From: Polynucleobacter sp. TUM22923
GTDB lineage: Bacteria > Pseudomonadota > Gammaproteobacteria > Burkholderiales > Burkholderiaceae
Length of the DNA stretch: 64,000 bases
Direction of reading: 5' to 3'
Assembly (NCBI RefSeq): GCF_030295705.1
Contig: NZ_AP027274.1
Coordinates: forward strand, 744,001 to 808,000
In this document: in pieces, positions 29,518 to 36,751 of the stretch
Layout of the letters: every line of letters begins with the position of its first letter
Numbering within the stretch: position 1 is the stretch's first letter
Program-made: the position numbers and the translations under genes
Notes under the pieces: generated by a model
Seen by the model: only the letters and a program-made list of their open reading frames with translations
Told to the model about the DNA's origin: nothing
Databases searched by the model: none

Positions 29518-29610
29518 GGAGACGTGGCCGAGTGGTCGAAGGCACTCCCCTGCTAAGGGAGCATTTGCTCAAAAAGCGAATCGGAGGTTCGAATCCTCTC
29601 GTCTTCGCCA
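29518..29610 (+). tRNA. tRNA-Ser (anticodon GCT)
   Basis: A 93-base class II tRNA with a long variable arm and encoded CCA. Acceptor GGAGACG pairs with CGTCTTC (one G-T). The anticodon loop CTGCTAA gives GCT, which reads AGC and AGT. The variable arm lies between the anticodon stem and the T arm GGAGG-TTCGAAT-CCTCT. Confidence 0.96.
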
Positions 29611-29622
29611 AGATATACCTGA

Positions 29623-29654
29623 AATAAGGGTTTGTAGAGATACAAACCCTTATT
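29623..29654 (+). terminator. Terminator after tRNA-Ser
   Basis: A perfect 14-bp stem, AATAAGGGTTTGTA with TACAAACCCTTATT, closed by a GAGA tetraloop, 13 bases after the tRNA. The tail is TTATTGCTTACTTC-like rather than a clean T run, but the stem is long. Confidence 0.8.
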
Positions 29655-29707
29655 GCTTACTTCTTCTGTCATAGTTTGCTGTATCCACAGCGCTAGTAAG
29701 AAAATCC

Positions 29708-30343
29708 ATGCCGCTTCCTATTTTGTACTCTTATCGTAGATGCCCCTTTGCAATGCGGGCTCGTATGGCTTTGCAGTACGCAGGTATTGCCGTTGAGCAT
29801 CGAGAGATCTCATTAAGAGATAAGCCCAAGTCTATGCTGCTGGTTTCCCCAAAAGGGACAGTTCCAGTTCTGTGTATTGACGACATCGTCTTGGATCAAA
29901 GTCTAGACATCATGCAGTGGGCACTCGAAAAATCAGATCCAGACGGCTGGAATACGGCTGATCAAGTGCTAGCGCAAAGCTGGATTGAAAAGAATGACGG
30001 GCCTTTTAAAAAGATTCTGGATCAGTACAAATATCCAAATCGATACCCCAATCGATGCCTTAATCAAGATCCCAACTTAAGTCACGCAGCAGTTTTAAGA
30101 ACTGCAATGGAGCTAATGTTGCAGCCAATGGAACTGGCATTAGAGTCTAGCCAGTTTCTATTAGGAAATAAAACATCTTGGGTAGATATCGCTATATTCC
30201 CATTTATCCGGCAGTTCTCGATGGTGAACCCATCAGAGTTTTCAGGCTTGCCATTGCCAAGAACTAAAGAATGGCTTTCTCATTTTCTACAATCTGAACT
30301 TTTTGGCATGGTGATGAATCAATATCCTGTCTGGGTAGAGTAG
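29708..30343 (+). CDS. Glutathione S-transferase family protein
   Basis: A 211-residue protein with an N-terminal thioredoxin-like domain (ILYSYRRCPFAMRARMALQY; Cys13 in a CPFA motif, followed by the cis-Pro motif GTVPVLCIDD) and a helical C-terminal domain. The Cys-Pro-Phe-Ala start resembles omega or glutaredoxin-2-like GSTs that use a cysteine, so thiol transfer is more likely than conjugation (inference). An in-frame 12-bp repeat codes YPNR-YPNR-CLNQ-DPNL near residue 110 and looks like a local expansion. The 3' end overlaps the convergent amidase gene by 25 bases. Confidence 0.82.
   Translation: MPLPILYSYRRCPFAMRARMALQYAGIAVEHREISLRDKPKSMLLVSPKGTVPVLCIDDIVLDQSLDIMQWALEKSDPDGWNTADQVLAQSWIEKNDGPFKKILDQYKYPNRYPNRCLNQDPNLSHAAVLRTAMELMLQPMELALESSQFLLGNKTSWVDIAIFPFIRQFSMVNPSEFSGLPLPRTKEWLSHFLQSELFGMVMNQYPVWVE
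30032..30079. repeat. Four 12-bp in-frame repeats within the GST gene
   Basis: TATCCAAATCGA, TACCCCAATCGA, TGCCTTAATCAA, GATCCCAACTTA, coding YPNR, YPNR, CLNQ, DPNL. The first two are nearly identical; the others are decayed. Confidence 0.75.
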
Positions 30344-31698
30344 CTATTCTGCTGCATGTCATTTTTCAAAGCAGCCTCAGCAAAAGCAGCTACTTGAAGT
30401 AGTTTTTCGTCGCCTCGATAATTGCCAATCAGTTGAATGCCTAGGGGGAGACCGTTTAAAGATCTGGATATGGGAAGCGTAATTGCTGGGGTGCCTATAA
30501 ATGACCATAAAGCACAAAAAATTGGATTACCCGTATTACTCAATCCCTTTGGCGCCTCTCCGGTAGCGGGTGCGGAAAGAATGACATCGTATTGATTAAA
30601 AATCTCTTCAATAGAAAGGCGTAATGCTTGCTGAAGATTTTGAGTGGCCGCATATTCACTATCGGTATAGCCTTTGCCTTTAGTGACTAACTCTCTAATA
30701 TCTGCCCCCACCAGATCAGGGTAGTTTCGCAGATGCTCTTCATGAACCATAGCCGCCTCATAAGCCATCATGATATGAAGGGCATCGATGCCATCCCAAT
30801 ACGTTTGGGGCAGCGTTAATTTTTCTAGGGTAGCTCCAGCCGCCCTTAGTAATGTCGATGTTGTCCCGAGAAGATCGTATTGTTCTTTACTGAGTTGATC
30901 ATCAAAAGGTGTTTCCAATATAGCAATGCGGGGCGCTTGATCATCAAGGTGCTGGGATTGCATTGTTCGATTGGGCGAAATGTAAGGCTGCGCAATGGAT
31001 TGGCCTTGGTGGTCATCATCATCCTTTAATAGATGAAATGCGTAGGCGGCATCTTGAACGGATCTAGTGAAAAATCCAAGGTGATCTAGCGAATGCGCTA
31101 CGGGGTGCACGCCGTCAAGTGATACAGCTCCAAAACTGGGTTTGAAACCTACGACCCCACAAAACGCTGCGGGTCTAATGATGGATCCTACAGTCTGAGA
31201 TCCCAGAGCTAAAGGGACAATGCCAGCAGCAACTGCGGCAGCAGAGCCGCTTGAAGAGCCTCCTGGGGTATGTAAACTATTCCAGGGGTTCGTAGTTGGA
31301 CCCGGATTTCGCCAGGCAAATTCGGTAGTTACTGTCTTGCCAAAGACAACACCCCCTAGTGCACGGATTTTTTTGATAACAGAGGCATCCTCCTTCGGGA
31401 TGTAATCTCGATAGATGGGGGAGCCATAGCTGGTTATAAAATCTTCCGTAGCCATAATATCTTTGACTGCTACGGGAATGCCCTTTAAGGGAATGCCCGT
31501 TAAGGGAATCCCCATTAAAGGACCCGATTTTGTTTCAGAAATCATCTGCTCTAGTGTGGCCCTTACAGTAAATGCCCTTAGAGTAGGTTCTAAAGCATCT
31601 GCTCGGGTGACGCATTCTGACAGGTAATCTTCGGCGGCAATCAGCCCACTATCAATGCCTTGAGCGGCCTCTACTAAACCAAGTGTAGTTTTTATCAT
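30319..31698 (-). CDS. Amidase signature family protein
   Basis: A 459-residue amidase-signature hydrolase. The Ser-cisSer-Lys triad is visible: Lys79 in PVAVKD, the Gly/Ser-rich loop GGSSSGS (146-152) with the cis-Ser near 150, and nucleophile Ser172 in GSQTVGSIIRPA. It is not GatA: there is no gatC or gatB nearby and the C-terminal part differs, so the substrate amide is unknown. Before Lys79 an in-frame 15-bp tandem repeat has expanded the usual GxPVAVKD approach to GIPLTGIPLKGIPVAV, adding about ten residues. The gene converges on and overlaps the GST gene. Confidence 0.84.
   Translation of the reverse strand: MIKTTLGLVEAAQGIDSGLIAAEDYLSECVTRADALEPTLRAFTVRATLEQMISETKSGPLMGIPLTGIPLKGIPVAVKDIMATEDFITSYGSPIYRDYIPKEDASVIKKIRALGGVVFGKTVTTEFAWRNPGPTTNPWNSLHTPGGSSSGSAAAVAAGIVPLALGSQTVGSIIRPAAFCGVVGFKPSFGAVSLDGVHPVAHSLDHLGFFTRSVQDAAYAFHLLKDDDDHQGQSIAQPYISPNRTMQSQHLDDQAPRIAILETPFDDQLSKEQYDLLGTTSTLLRAAGATLEKLTLPQTYWDGIDALHIMMAYEAAMVHEEHLRNYPDLVGADIRELVTKGKGYTDSEYAATQNLQQALRLSIEEIFNQYDVILSAPATGEAPKGLSNTGNPIFCALWSFIGTPAITLPISRSLNGLPLGIQLIGNYRGDEKLLQVAAFAEAALKNDMQQNSYSTQTGY
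31481..31525. repeat. Three 15-bp in-frame repeats in the amidase gene
   Basis: CCCTTTAAGGGAATG, CCCGTTAAGGGAATC, CCCATTAAAGGACCC on the + strand, coding on the minus strand the repeated pentapeptide GIPL(T/K)-like. The array lies next to the catalytic Lys codon. Confidence 0.85.
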
Positions 31699-31730
31699 TT
31701 TTTTACTTTAGCACTGTTTTATTTATTTAC

Positions 31731-31769
31731 TACTATACTTCACAACTTCACAACTTGTGTAGTATAGTA
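31731..31769. promoter_or_regulatory. 39-bp imperfect palindrome upstream of a small HTH gene
   Basis: Outer arms TACTATACT (31731-31739) and AGTATAGTA (31761-31769) are exact reverse complements. Within them CACAA-C-TTGTG (31749-31759) is a second palindrome, and the arms as a whole match at 14 of 16 positions. It ends 17 bases before the start of a small HTH protein and overlaps its likely -10 (TATAGT), so it could be an autoregulatory operator. It might instead be a stem-loop. Confidence 0.55.
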
Positions 31770-31786
31770 TTGCAATGGGAGGTGAA

Positions 31787-31966
31787 ATGAGAAAAGTGAT
31801 ACCAAAAACGCACCAAGCTTTGGATTGGATAGGGAAGGGTATGTCAGCTGCTCAAGCAGCTAGAAAGATGGAAATATCAGAATCTAGCGTCTATGCCGCC
31901 CTAAGAAAGATGAAGGCAAAAGATTTAGGTTGCTGTCCAACATGCGGTCATAAAGTGAAGAGATAA
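31787..31966 (+). CDS. Small HTH protein with C-terminal zinc knuckle
   Basis: A 59-residue protein. Residues 8-42 form an HTH of the resolvase/sigma-like type (ALDWIGKGMSAAQAARKMEI, SESSVYAAL), and the tail CCPTCGHKVKR (Cys49, Cys50, Cys53, His55) could bind zinc. Similar small proteins occur in betaproteobacteria and their phages, and the function is not known. ATG 31787 is preceded by GGGAGGTGAA, an excellent ribosome site, and is preferred over ATG 31775, which lies before it. The next gene starts 3 bases after the stop. A palindrome sits directly upstream. Confidence 0.65.
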   Translation: MRKVIPKTHQALDWIGKGMSAAQAARKMEISESSVYAALRKMKAKDLGCCPTCGHKVKR

Positions 31967-31969
31967 AAA

Positions 31970-32269
31970 ATGAAAAAGATTCTATTAACCGTTGCCACTG
32001 TCTCAGTAGCGGCATTTGCATATGCCAACAGTGCTTCTGATTCCTCAGAGTTGTTAAATCAGCAATGCAAGATTTCAGCTGAGGCTGTATCTTCCTTAAA
32101 AGAATTACGCTATGGCAATACTTCCATTCGAAAAGATGTCACTGGACTGATCAACGTCAGTTTAAAAGTGCAAGAGAATAGAGATGCTGCGCAACAAACC
32201 CTTAATAAAATGGTGGATGATCGCATCAATAGTATTTCCGCTTTAGAAGAAAAGTATTGCTCAGTTTAA
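31970..32269 (+). CDS. Small secreted protein of unknown function
   Basis: A 99-residue protein with a clear signal peptide (MKKILLTVATVSVAAFAYA, cut near residue 19-20) and a helical mature part with Gln/Glu/Asp-rich heptads. Two cysteines, one in NQQCKISAE and one at the C-terminus (EKYCSV), could form a disulfide in the periplasm. I do not recognise the family. It starts 3 bases after the small HTH gene and is probably cotranscribed with it. An 8-bp tandem repeat begins just after its stop. Confidence 0.62.
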   Translation: MKKILLTVATVSVAAFAYANSASDSSELLNQQCKISAEAVSSLKELRYGNTSIRKDVTGLINVSLKVQENRDAAQQTLNKMVDDRINSISALEEKYCSV

Positions 32270-32272
32270 TTT

Positions 32273-32296
32273 TTAGCGATTTAGCGATAAGCGATA
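32273..32296. repeat. 8-bp tandem repeats after the secreted-protein gene
   Basis: TTAGCGAT at 32273 and 32281, then a decayed AAGCGATA. The array begins four bases after the TAA stop. Confidence 0.75.
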
Positions 32297-32306
32297 AAAC
32301 AATCTA

Positions 32307-32768
32307 ATGCCCAATTCATTTGAATGCTCGGAGTGCGGTAATCCCAGGATGATGTTGGATAACTGCCAGCACTGTGGCAGCAGTACACTCCCGGCAGTGT
32401 TGATGGACACCATGGTGCTCAACCTCAAGTTCGATAGTCCTAGTGCCGATGAGGCATTGGAGCGCTTGACTATTAGCTTAAGAAGAGCATCGGAAGTGGG
32501 TGTCAAAGTGATTATTTTGATACATGGATATGGCGCTAGTGGCGAGGGCGGATTTATCAAGCATGCCGTTCATGCTGCACTGGAGAACAACTATTTCTCT
32601 GATCGTGTGAGTGAATACCATTATGGTGAAAAGACGGCATTTGGCAGTGAGGCCTATCACGCACTACTGAAGAGGAGACCTTCTCTAAAGGGGTATCTGA
32701 AACACTTTAAGCAGGGTAATGCTGGAATGACCGTACTCATATTAGGTATACATGCGATCAATGCTTAG
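32307..32768 (+). CDS. Zinc-ribbon Smr-domain protein
   Basis: A 153-residue protein. The N-terminus has a four-Cys zinc ribbon (CSEC and CQHC; Cys7, Cys10, Cys20, Cys23). The rest resembles an Smr domain: SADEALERLTISLRRASEVG, then IILIHGYGASGEGGFIKHAV, matching the H-G-x-G-x-G core. Smr domains are nucleases or nucleic-acid-binding modules in MutS2 and related proteins. The function of this combination is unknown. ATG 32307 has no obvious ribosome site. The identification rests on motif resemblance. Confidence 0.6.
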   Translation: MPNSFECSECGNPRMMLDNCQHCGSSTLPAVLMDTMVLNLKFDSPSADEALERLTISLRRASEVGVKVIILIHGYGASGEGGFIKHAVHAALENNYFSDRVSEYHYGEKTAFGSEAYHALLKRRPSLKGYLKHFKQGNAGMTVLILGIHAINA

Positions 32769-32813
32769 AATAGAGCAATTAAATCCTTTTAATACTGGCT
32801 CTGGGAAAGAAAA

Positions 32814-33152
32814 ATGACTACCAAAAAAGCAGCACTTGAGTCGCACAAAGATGTTGATCAAAGTTCTGAGCATTTAGTGGATGACTTTAAGGCCTTGATG
32901 GCTGACGCGGAAGCGTTGATTAAAGCAACTGCGCAACACGAAGAGGGGCCATTAAGCGCTATTCGGGCTCGAGCGCTTGAGACTCTATCAAGCGCTAAAC
33001 AGAATTTAGCAACACTTGAAGATGGTTTAATGGATAAAGCGAAGGTAGCCGCTGAAGGTGCTGATGATTTTGTTCGTCACAAGCCATGGCAGGCTGTTGG
33101 TATTGCTGCTGGTGTTGGTGTTTTGATTGGCTTACTCATGAGTCGTCGATAG
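32814..33152 (+). CDS. DUF883 (YqjD/ElaB-like) membrane-anchored protein
   Basis: A 112-residue protein of the DUF883 family. A long amphipathic helical part is followed by a C-terminal anchor FVRHKPWQAVGIAAGVGVLI with the family's RHKPWQAVG signature and a terminal MSRR. E. coli YqjD binds stationary-phase ribosomes at the inner membrane and ElaB acts in stress tolerance. The following genes resemble yqjE and yqjK, so the yqjD-E-K order is kept. An A-rich GGGAAAGAAAA lies before the ATG. Confidence 0.85.
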   Translation: MTTKKAALESHKDVDQSSEHLVDDFKALMADAEALIKATAQHEEGPLSAIRARALETLSSAKQNLATLEDGLMDKAKVAAEGADDFVRHKPWQAVGIAAGVGVLIGLLMSRR

Positions 33153-33158
33153 TTCGCT

Positions 33159-33527
33159 ATGTCACAAGAAAATATTCTTTCTGCAGTCAAGAATCTGGTC
33201 TCCACTGCGGCCTCTATCACTCAGACCCGTTTAGAGCTTCTCTCAATCGATGTTCAGATTGCCCGCTCTCTATTTATGCGGCTACTGGTTTTTATTATCC
33301 TAGCCTTATTCTTTCTGTTTTTTGGCCTAGTCATGCTTGCCTTACTCATTGTGATTTATAGCTGGGAAACGAATCGTATGATGGCTCTGGGCCTTCTCAG
33401 TGGTGGATTTTTATCAGTGGGCTTGATTTTGGCCTTAGTGGTGTTACGCGCTTTAAAGACCATGCCTAAATTATTTGAGTCGACCATTACCGAGCTTGCT
33501 AAAGATCGCCAGGCACTATCAAAATGA
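33159..33527 (+). CDS. Phage holin family/YqjE-like membrane protein
   Basis: A 122-residue integral membrane protein with two predicted transmembrane segments (about 40-68 and 80-103; LLVFIILALFFLFFGLVMLA and LLSGGFLSVGLILALVVLRA), and the conserved N-terminal amphipathic TRLELLSIDVQ. Belongs to the YqjE family, also called phage holin III, although here it is a chromosomal envelope gene and not part of a phage. Six bases after the DUF883 gene; overlaps the next gene by four bases. Confidence 0.82.
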   Translation: MSQENILSAVKNLVSTAASITQTRLELLSIDVQIARSLFMRLLVFIILALFFLFFGLVMLALLIVIYSWETNRMMALGLLSGGFLSVGLILALVVLRALKTMPKLFESTITELAKDRQALSK

Positions 33528-33808
33528 AGCATCCATCCTTAGCTGAGCTTACAGCCCGTCAGCAGGTGCTGCAGGTAAGGGCTGCCCAAGAGCGCTCTGA
33601 TTTTTCACTGCACTTTGAACCGCTCGAGAAGCCACTTTCGTGGGCTGATAAAGGGGTTGATGCCTTTCATTTCATTTCAAGCAATCCCTTTTTATGGAGT
33701 AGTGCATTTGCAGTGCTCGCCCATTACCGACCCAAATTAGCCACTAAGGCACTAGCAGTCGGTTGGGGTGCTGTGAAATTATTTAAAACTGCCAAAAATA
33801 TCATCTAG
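33524..33808 (+). CDS. YqjK-like protein
   Basis: A 94-residue protein with a basic N-terminal helix (LAELTARQQVLQVRAAQERS) and a moderately hydrophobic C-terminal half. It is third in the yqjD-yqjE-yqjK-like cluster and starts with ATGA overlapping the previous stop. The family has no known function. The call rests on context and size more than on motifs. Confidence 0.65.
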   Translation: MKHPSLAELTARQQVLQVRAAQERSDFSLHFEPLEKPLSWADKGVDAFHFISSNPFLWSSAFAVLAHYRPKLATKALAVGWGAVKLFKTAKNII

Positions 33809-33857
33809 TCATTTTCGTTGCTTGTATCTGGGTGATTGGGCTTGAGCCCTCATGCTC

Positions 33858-34376
33858 CTAGGCAATTAATAGCGAGTGATTCACGATCCCTTTTGCACTT
33901 AAAGTAGCGGCGCCACCTAAACCGGCAATCTCTAACAGTGTTACAGCTCCAGCTAATGTAAATCCTGCTTTTTTAAGTAGTAGGCTGGCCGCAACAATAG
34001 TGCCTCCAGTAGCCAGTACGTCATCCACGATGAGAACGCGGGCATTAGCGGGTAGGCTTGATTGCTGCAACTCAAGGCTGTCAGAGCCGTATTCCAAGCC
34101 ATAACACTCCCGGTGACTTACAAGAGGGAGTTTATTGGGCTTTCTGGCTAAAGCAAGGCCTCTATGGGCATGATGCGCTAAGGCTGACCCAAAGATAAAG
34201 CCGCGTGATTCGATGCCTAGAATATGGGTGTAGTCCAATTGCTGTGCAAGGGTATTGAGCTGAGCAATTGCGGTCTGAAATGCCAGTGGATTGGCCAATA
34301 GCGGTGAAATATCCCTAAATAAAATACCGGGCTTGGGGAAGTCGGGGACTCCGGGTAGATAATCTAATAAATTCAT
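33858..34376 (-). CDS. apt: Adenine phosphoribosyltransferase
   Basis: Salvages adenine to AMP using PRPP. The PRPP-binding motif VLIVDDVLATGGTIVAASLL is at about residues 111-130, with YLPGVPDFPKPGILFRDISP at the N-terminus and ESRGFIFGSALAHHAHRG for base binding. 172 residues, normal. Its ATG lies only 11 bases from the start codon of the divergent nucleosidase gene; both act in purine salvage. Confidence 0.95.
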   Translation of the reverse strand: MNLLDYLPGVPDFPKPGILFRDISPLLANPLAFQTAIAQLNTLAQQLDYTHILGIESRGFIFGSALAHHAHRGLALARKPNKLPLVSHRECYGLEYGSDSLELQQSSLPANARVLIVDDVLATGGTIVAASLLLKKAGFTLAGAVTLLEIAGLGGAATLSAKGIVNHSLLIA

Positions 34377-34387
34377 TATTGGCCATC

Positions 34388-34945
34388 ATGAAATCGAACC
34401 TGCTCATTATCACCGCTTTAGAAGCCGAACTCAGCCGTGCAGTATTGCCGTCAGGGGTAGACATTATCTATTCTGGTGTTGGTAAGGTGAATGCTGCCCT
34501 GATGAGCTATCACGCCATCCAAGAATTTCAGCCAAAAAGAGTCATTAATTTTGGTACGGCAGGAAAGGTGAATCTTGATCTTCATGGTTTATTAGAGATC
34601 GGTCAGGTCATTCAGCGGGATATGCAAACCGAACCTTTAGCACCGAGAGGTCAAACACCATTCTGCTCAAGACCCCACACCTACCAATCTCTAGGAGGTA
34701 TGCATCTTTGTGGCACGGGCGATAGTTTTGTCACCGCTCATGATTCTTGGCTGCAAGAGCAGGGGGTTGATGTTGTTGATATGGAGCTCTTTGCCATTGC
34801 AGCGAGTGCCTATCATTTTCAGATTCCATGGCAATCGTTTAAATACATAACCGATGATGCCAATACCCATTCTGGCAATGATTGGCAGGAGAAGGTCAAT
34901 GATGGTCAAGAGGCTTTTCTTCTAAAGCTAAAAGAATTACTCTAA
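34388..34945 (+). CDS. Nucleosidase/phosphorylase family protein (MTAN-like)
   Basis: A 185-residue member of the purine nucleoside phosphorylase/nucleosidase superfamily. The fold signatures LIITALEAEL, YSGVGKVNAA, NFGTAGKVN, VVDMELFAIAA and a catalytic Asp in FKYITDDANTHS resemble 5'-methylthioadenosine/S-adenosylhomocysteine nucleosidase (MTAN), but the protein is about 45 residues shorter than typical MTAN. It would release adenine, which apt then recycles. A TTG at 34379 is in frame, but ATG 34388 is preferred. Divergent from apt by 11 bases. Confidence 0.78.
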   Translation: MKSNLLIITALEAELSRAVLPSGVDIIYSGVGKVNAALMSYHAIQEFQPKRVINFGTAGKVNLDLHGLLEIGQVIQRDMQTEPLAPRGQTPFCSRPHTYQSLGGMHLCGTGDSFVTAHDSWLQEQGVDVVDMELFAIAASAYHFQIPWQSFKYITDDANTHSGNDWQEKVNDGQEAFLLKLKELL

Positions 34946-34949
34946 GCCT

Positions 34950-36638
34950 ATGGTGACTAATCCTTTATTTCCTTGGCTTGACCATTATCCAGATGGCATT
35001 CCCCATCAGATTGATCTCGCTATGGAATCGCTGGGCTGCCAATCTTTAGTTGATCTATTTGAAGAATCTTTTTCTAAATATCCACAGCGTACTGCACTGG
35101 AATTTATGGGTGTATCTATTTCCTATGGGCAATTAGATAAATTATCCCAACACTTTGCGACTTATCTGCAGACTCTAGGATTAGAGTCCGGCGCACGTGT
35201 TGCCATCATGCTTCCTAATGTGCCGCAATATCTTATTGCCATGTTAGGTACGCTGCGTGCGGCTTATGTTGTTGTTAACGTTAATCCTCTTTATACCTCT
35301 CGTGAGTTAGAGCATCAATTACGCGATAGTGGTTCTGAGGCACTCATTATTTTGGAAAACTTTGCCACTACTTATGACGCAATTGCTGTTCATCGTTTAG
35401 TCAAACAAGTCATCGTTACCAGCGTAGGTGATGCTATTGGATCTAAGGGTAAGGTAGTCGATTTTGTAGCGCGTTATGTGAAGAAAATGATTCCACCTTG
35501 GAAATTTCCTCACATACGGTTTAATGCAGCAATCAAGATAGGTCAGCACCACGAGTTTCATCGGCCACAAGTGGGTATGGATGATGTGGCCTTTTTGCAA
35601 TATACGGGTGGCACTACGGGGGTATCCAAAGGTGCTGTGCTGTTGCATCGCAACGTTCTGGCAAATATCGTTCAGATTGAGCTGTGGCTAAACCCTGCGC
35701 TTGAGCGTAGAGGAGATGAGCAGTTAGCCTTTTTGTGCGCATTGCCGATGACCCATATTTTTGCTCTAACAGCGTGTGCTTTTTTAGGTATTCGTAAGGG
35801 CGGGCTCTTACTGCTCATAGCTAATCCACGAGACATAGATGGGTTTATTCAATTTCTGATCAATCATCCTGGCATTCACATCTTTCCAGGCGTCAATACG
35901 CTTTTTCATGCGCTGATTCATCGGCCTGATTTTCTTAAAGTAAAGCTACCGCATTTATTAGTCACTATTGGTGGCGGTATGGCCGTACAAAAAAAGACTG
36001 CCGATCTCTGGCATCAGCTGACGGGAGTGCCGATTGCTCAGGGTTATGGCTTATCTGAAACTTCACCTGTAGTGTGCGTCAACACCCCCATCATTACTCA
36101 ATTTACCGGTTCGATTGGTATGCCGCTTCCCGCTACGGATGTCCGCATCTTGGATGATGAGGGTGCTGAGCTACCGTTTGGTGAGGCTGGAGAAATCGCC
36201 ATTAAAGGCCCTCAGGTCATGGCCGGTTACTGGAATCAGGCCCAAGAAACACAGCAATGCATGACGGCTGATGGCTATTTTAAATCGGGTGATATTGGCA
36301 TCATGACGCCCGAAGGGCATGTTCATATTGTCGATCGCAAAAAAGACATGATTGTTGTGGCAGGCTTTAAAGTGTTTCCAAACGAGATTGAAGAAATGAT
36401 TTCTCAATTGGCTGGGGTAAGGGAGTGCGCAGTCATCGGTATGCCACATCGAAAGCTTGGAGAGATAGTCGCTGTCTACATCGTTAAAGATCATCCAGAG
36501 CTGTCGCAAGCGCAAGTAATTGAATACTGCAAGCTACACATGACCAGCTATAAACGACCTAGAAAAGTGATGTTTATAGATGAGATGCCTAAATCTAACG
36601 TTGGCAAGATATTGCGACGACATCTACGCAATAGATAA
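34950..36638 (+). CDS. Long-chain fatty-acid--CoA ligase
   Basis: AMP-forming acyl-CoA synthetase of 562 residues. The ATP motif YTGGTTGVSKGA, the FGYGLSETSP-like region (GYGLSETSPVVCVN), HVHIVDRKKDMIVVAGFKV and the final catalytic Lys in PKSNVGKILRRHLR are all present. The FadD type activates medium to long fatty acids for beta-oxidation or lipid synthesis; chain length cannot be told. It follows the nucleosidase gene by 4 bases. A 13-bp tandem repeat lies after the stop. Confidence 0.9.
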   Translation: MVTNPLFPWLDHYPDGIPHQIDLAMESLGCQSLVDLFEESFSKYPQRTALEFMGVSISYGQLDKLSQHFATYLQTLGLESGARVAIMLPNVPQYLIAMLGTLRAAYVVVNVNPLYTSRELEHQLRDSGSEALIILENFATTYDAIAVHRLVKQVIVTSVGDAIGSKGKVVDFVARYVKKMIPPWKFPHIRFNAAIKIGQHHEFHRPQVGMDDVAFLQYTGGTTGVSKGAVLLHRNVLANIVQIELWLNPALERRGDEQLAFLCALPMTHIFALTACAFLGIRKGGLLLLIANPRDIDGFIQFLINHPGIHIFPGVNTLFHALIHRPDFLKVKLPHLLVTIGGGMAVQKKTADLWHQLTGVPIAQGYGLSETSPVVCVNTPIITQFTGSIGMPLPATDVRILDDEGAELPFGEAGEIAIKGPQVMAGYWNQAQETQQCMTADGYFKSGDIGIMTPEGHVHIVDRKKDMIVVAGFKVFPNEIEEMISQLAGVRECAVIGMPHRKLGEIVAVYIVKDHPELSQAQVIEYCKLHMTSYKRPRKVMFIDEMPKSNVGKILRRHLRNR

Positions 36639-36667
36639 GTTTTTGTAACAGGGATTAAGAGAAGTCA

Positions 36668-36732
36668 TTCACAGCAGCGGTTCACAGCAGCGATTCATAG
36701 CAGCGGTTCACAGCATCCACTCACAACAGACG
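36668..36732. repeat. Five 13-bp tandem repeats after the acyl-CoA ligase gene
   Basis: TTCACAGCAGCGG (36668), TTCACAGCAGCGA (36681), TTCATAGCAGCGG (36694), TTCACAGCATCCA (36707) and CTCACAACAGACG (36720). The copies decay away from the first. Confidence 0.9.
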
Positions 36733-36751
36733 CTCTTACTATGCCAGCAGA

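Noticed and set aside
33159..33527. A prophage holin
   Set aside because: It belongs to the conserved yqjD-E-K-type envelope cluster; no phage genes surround it.
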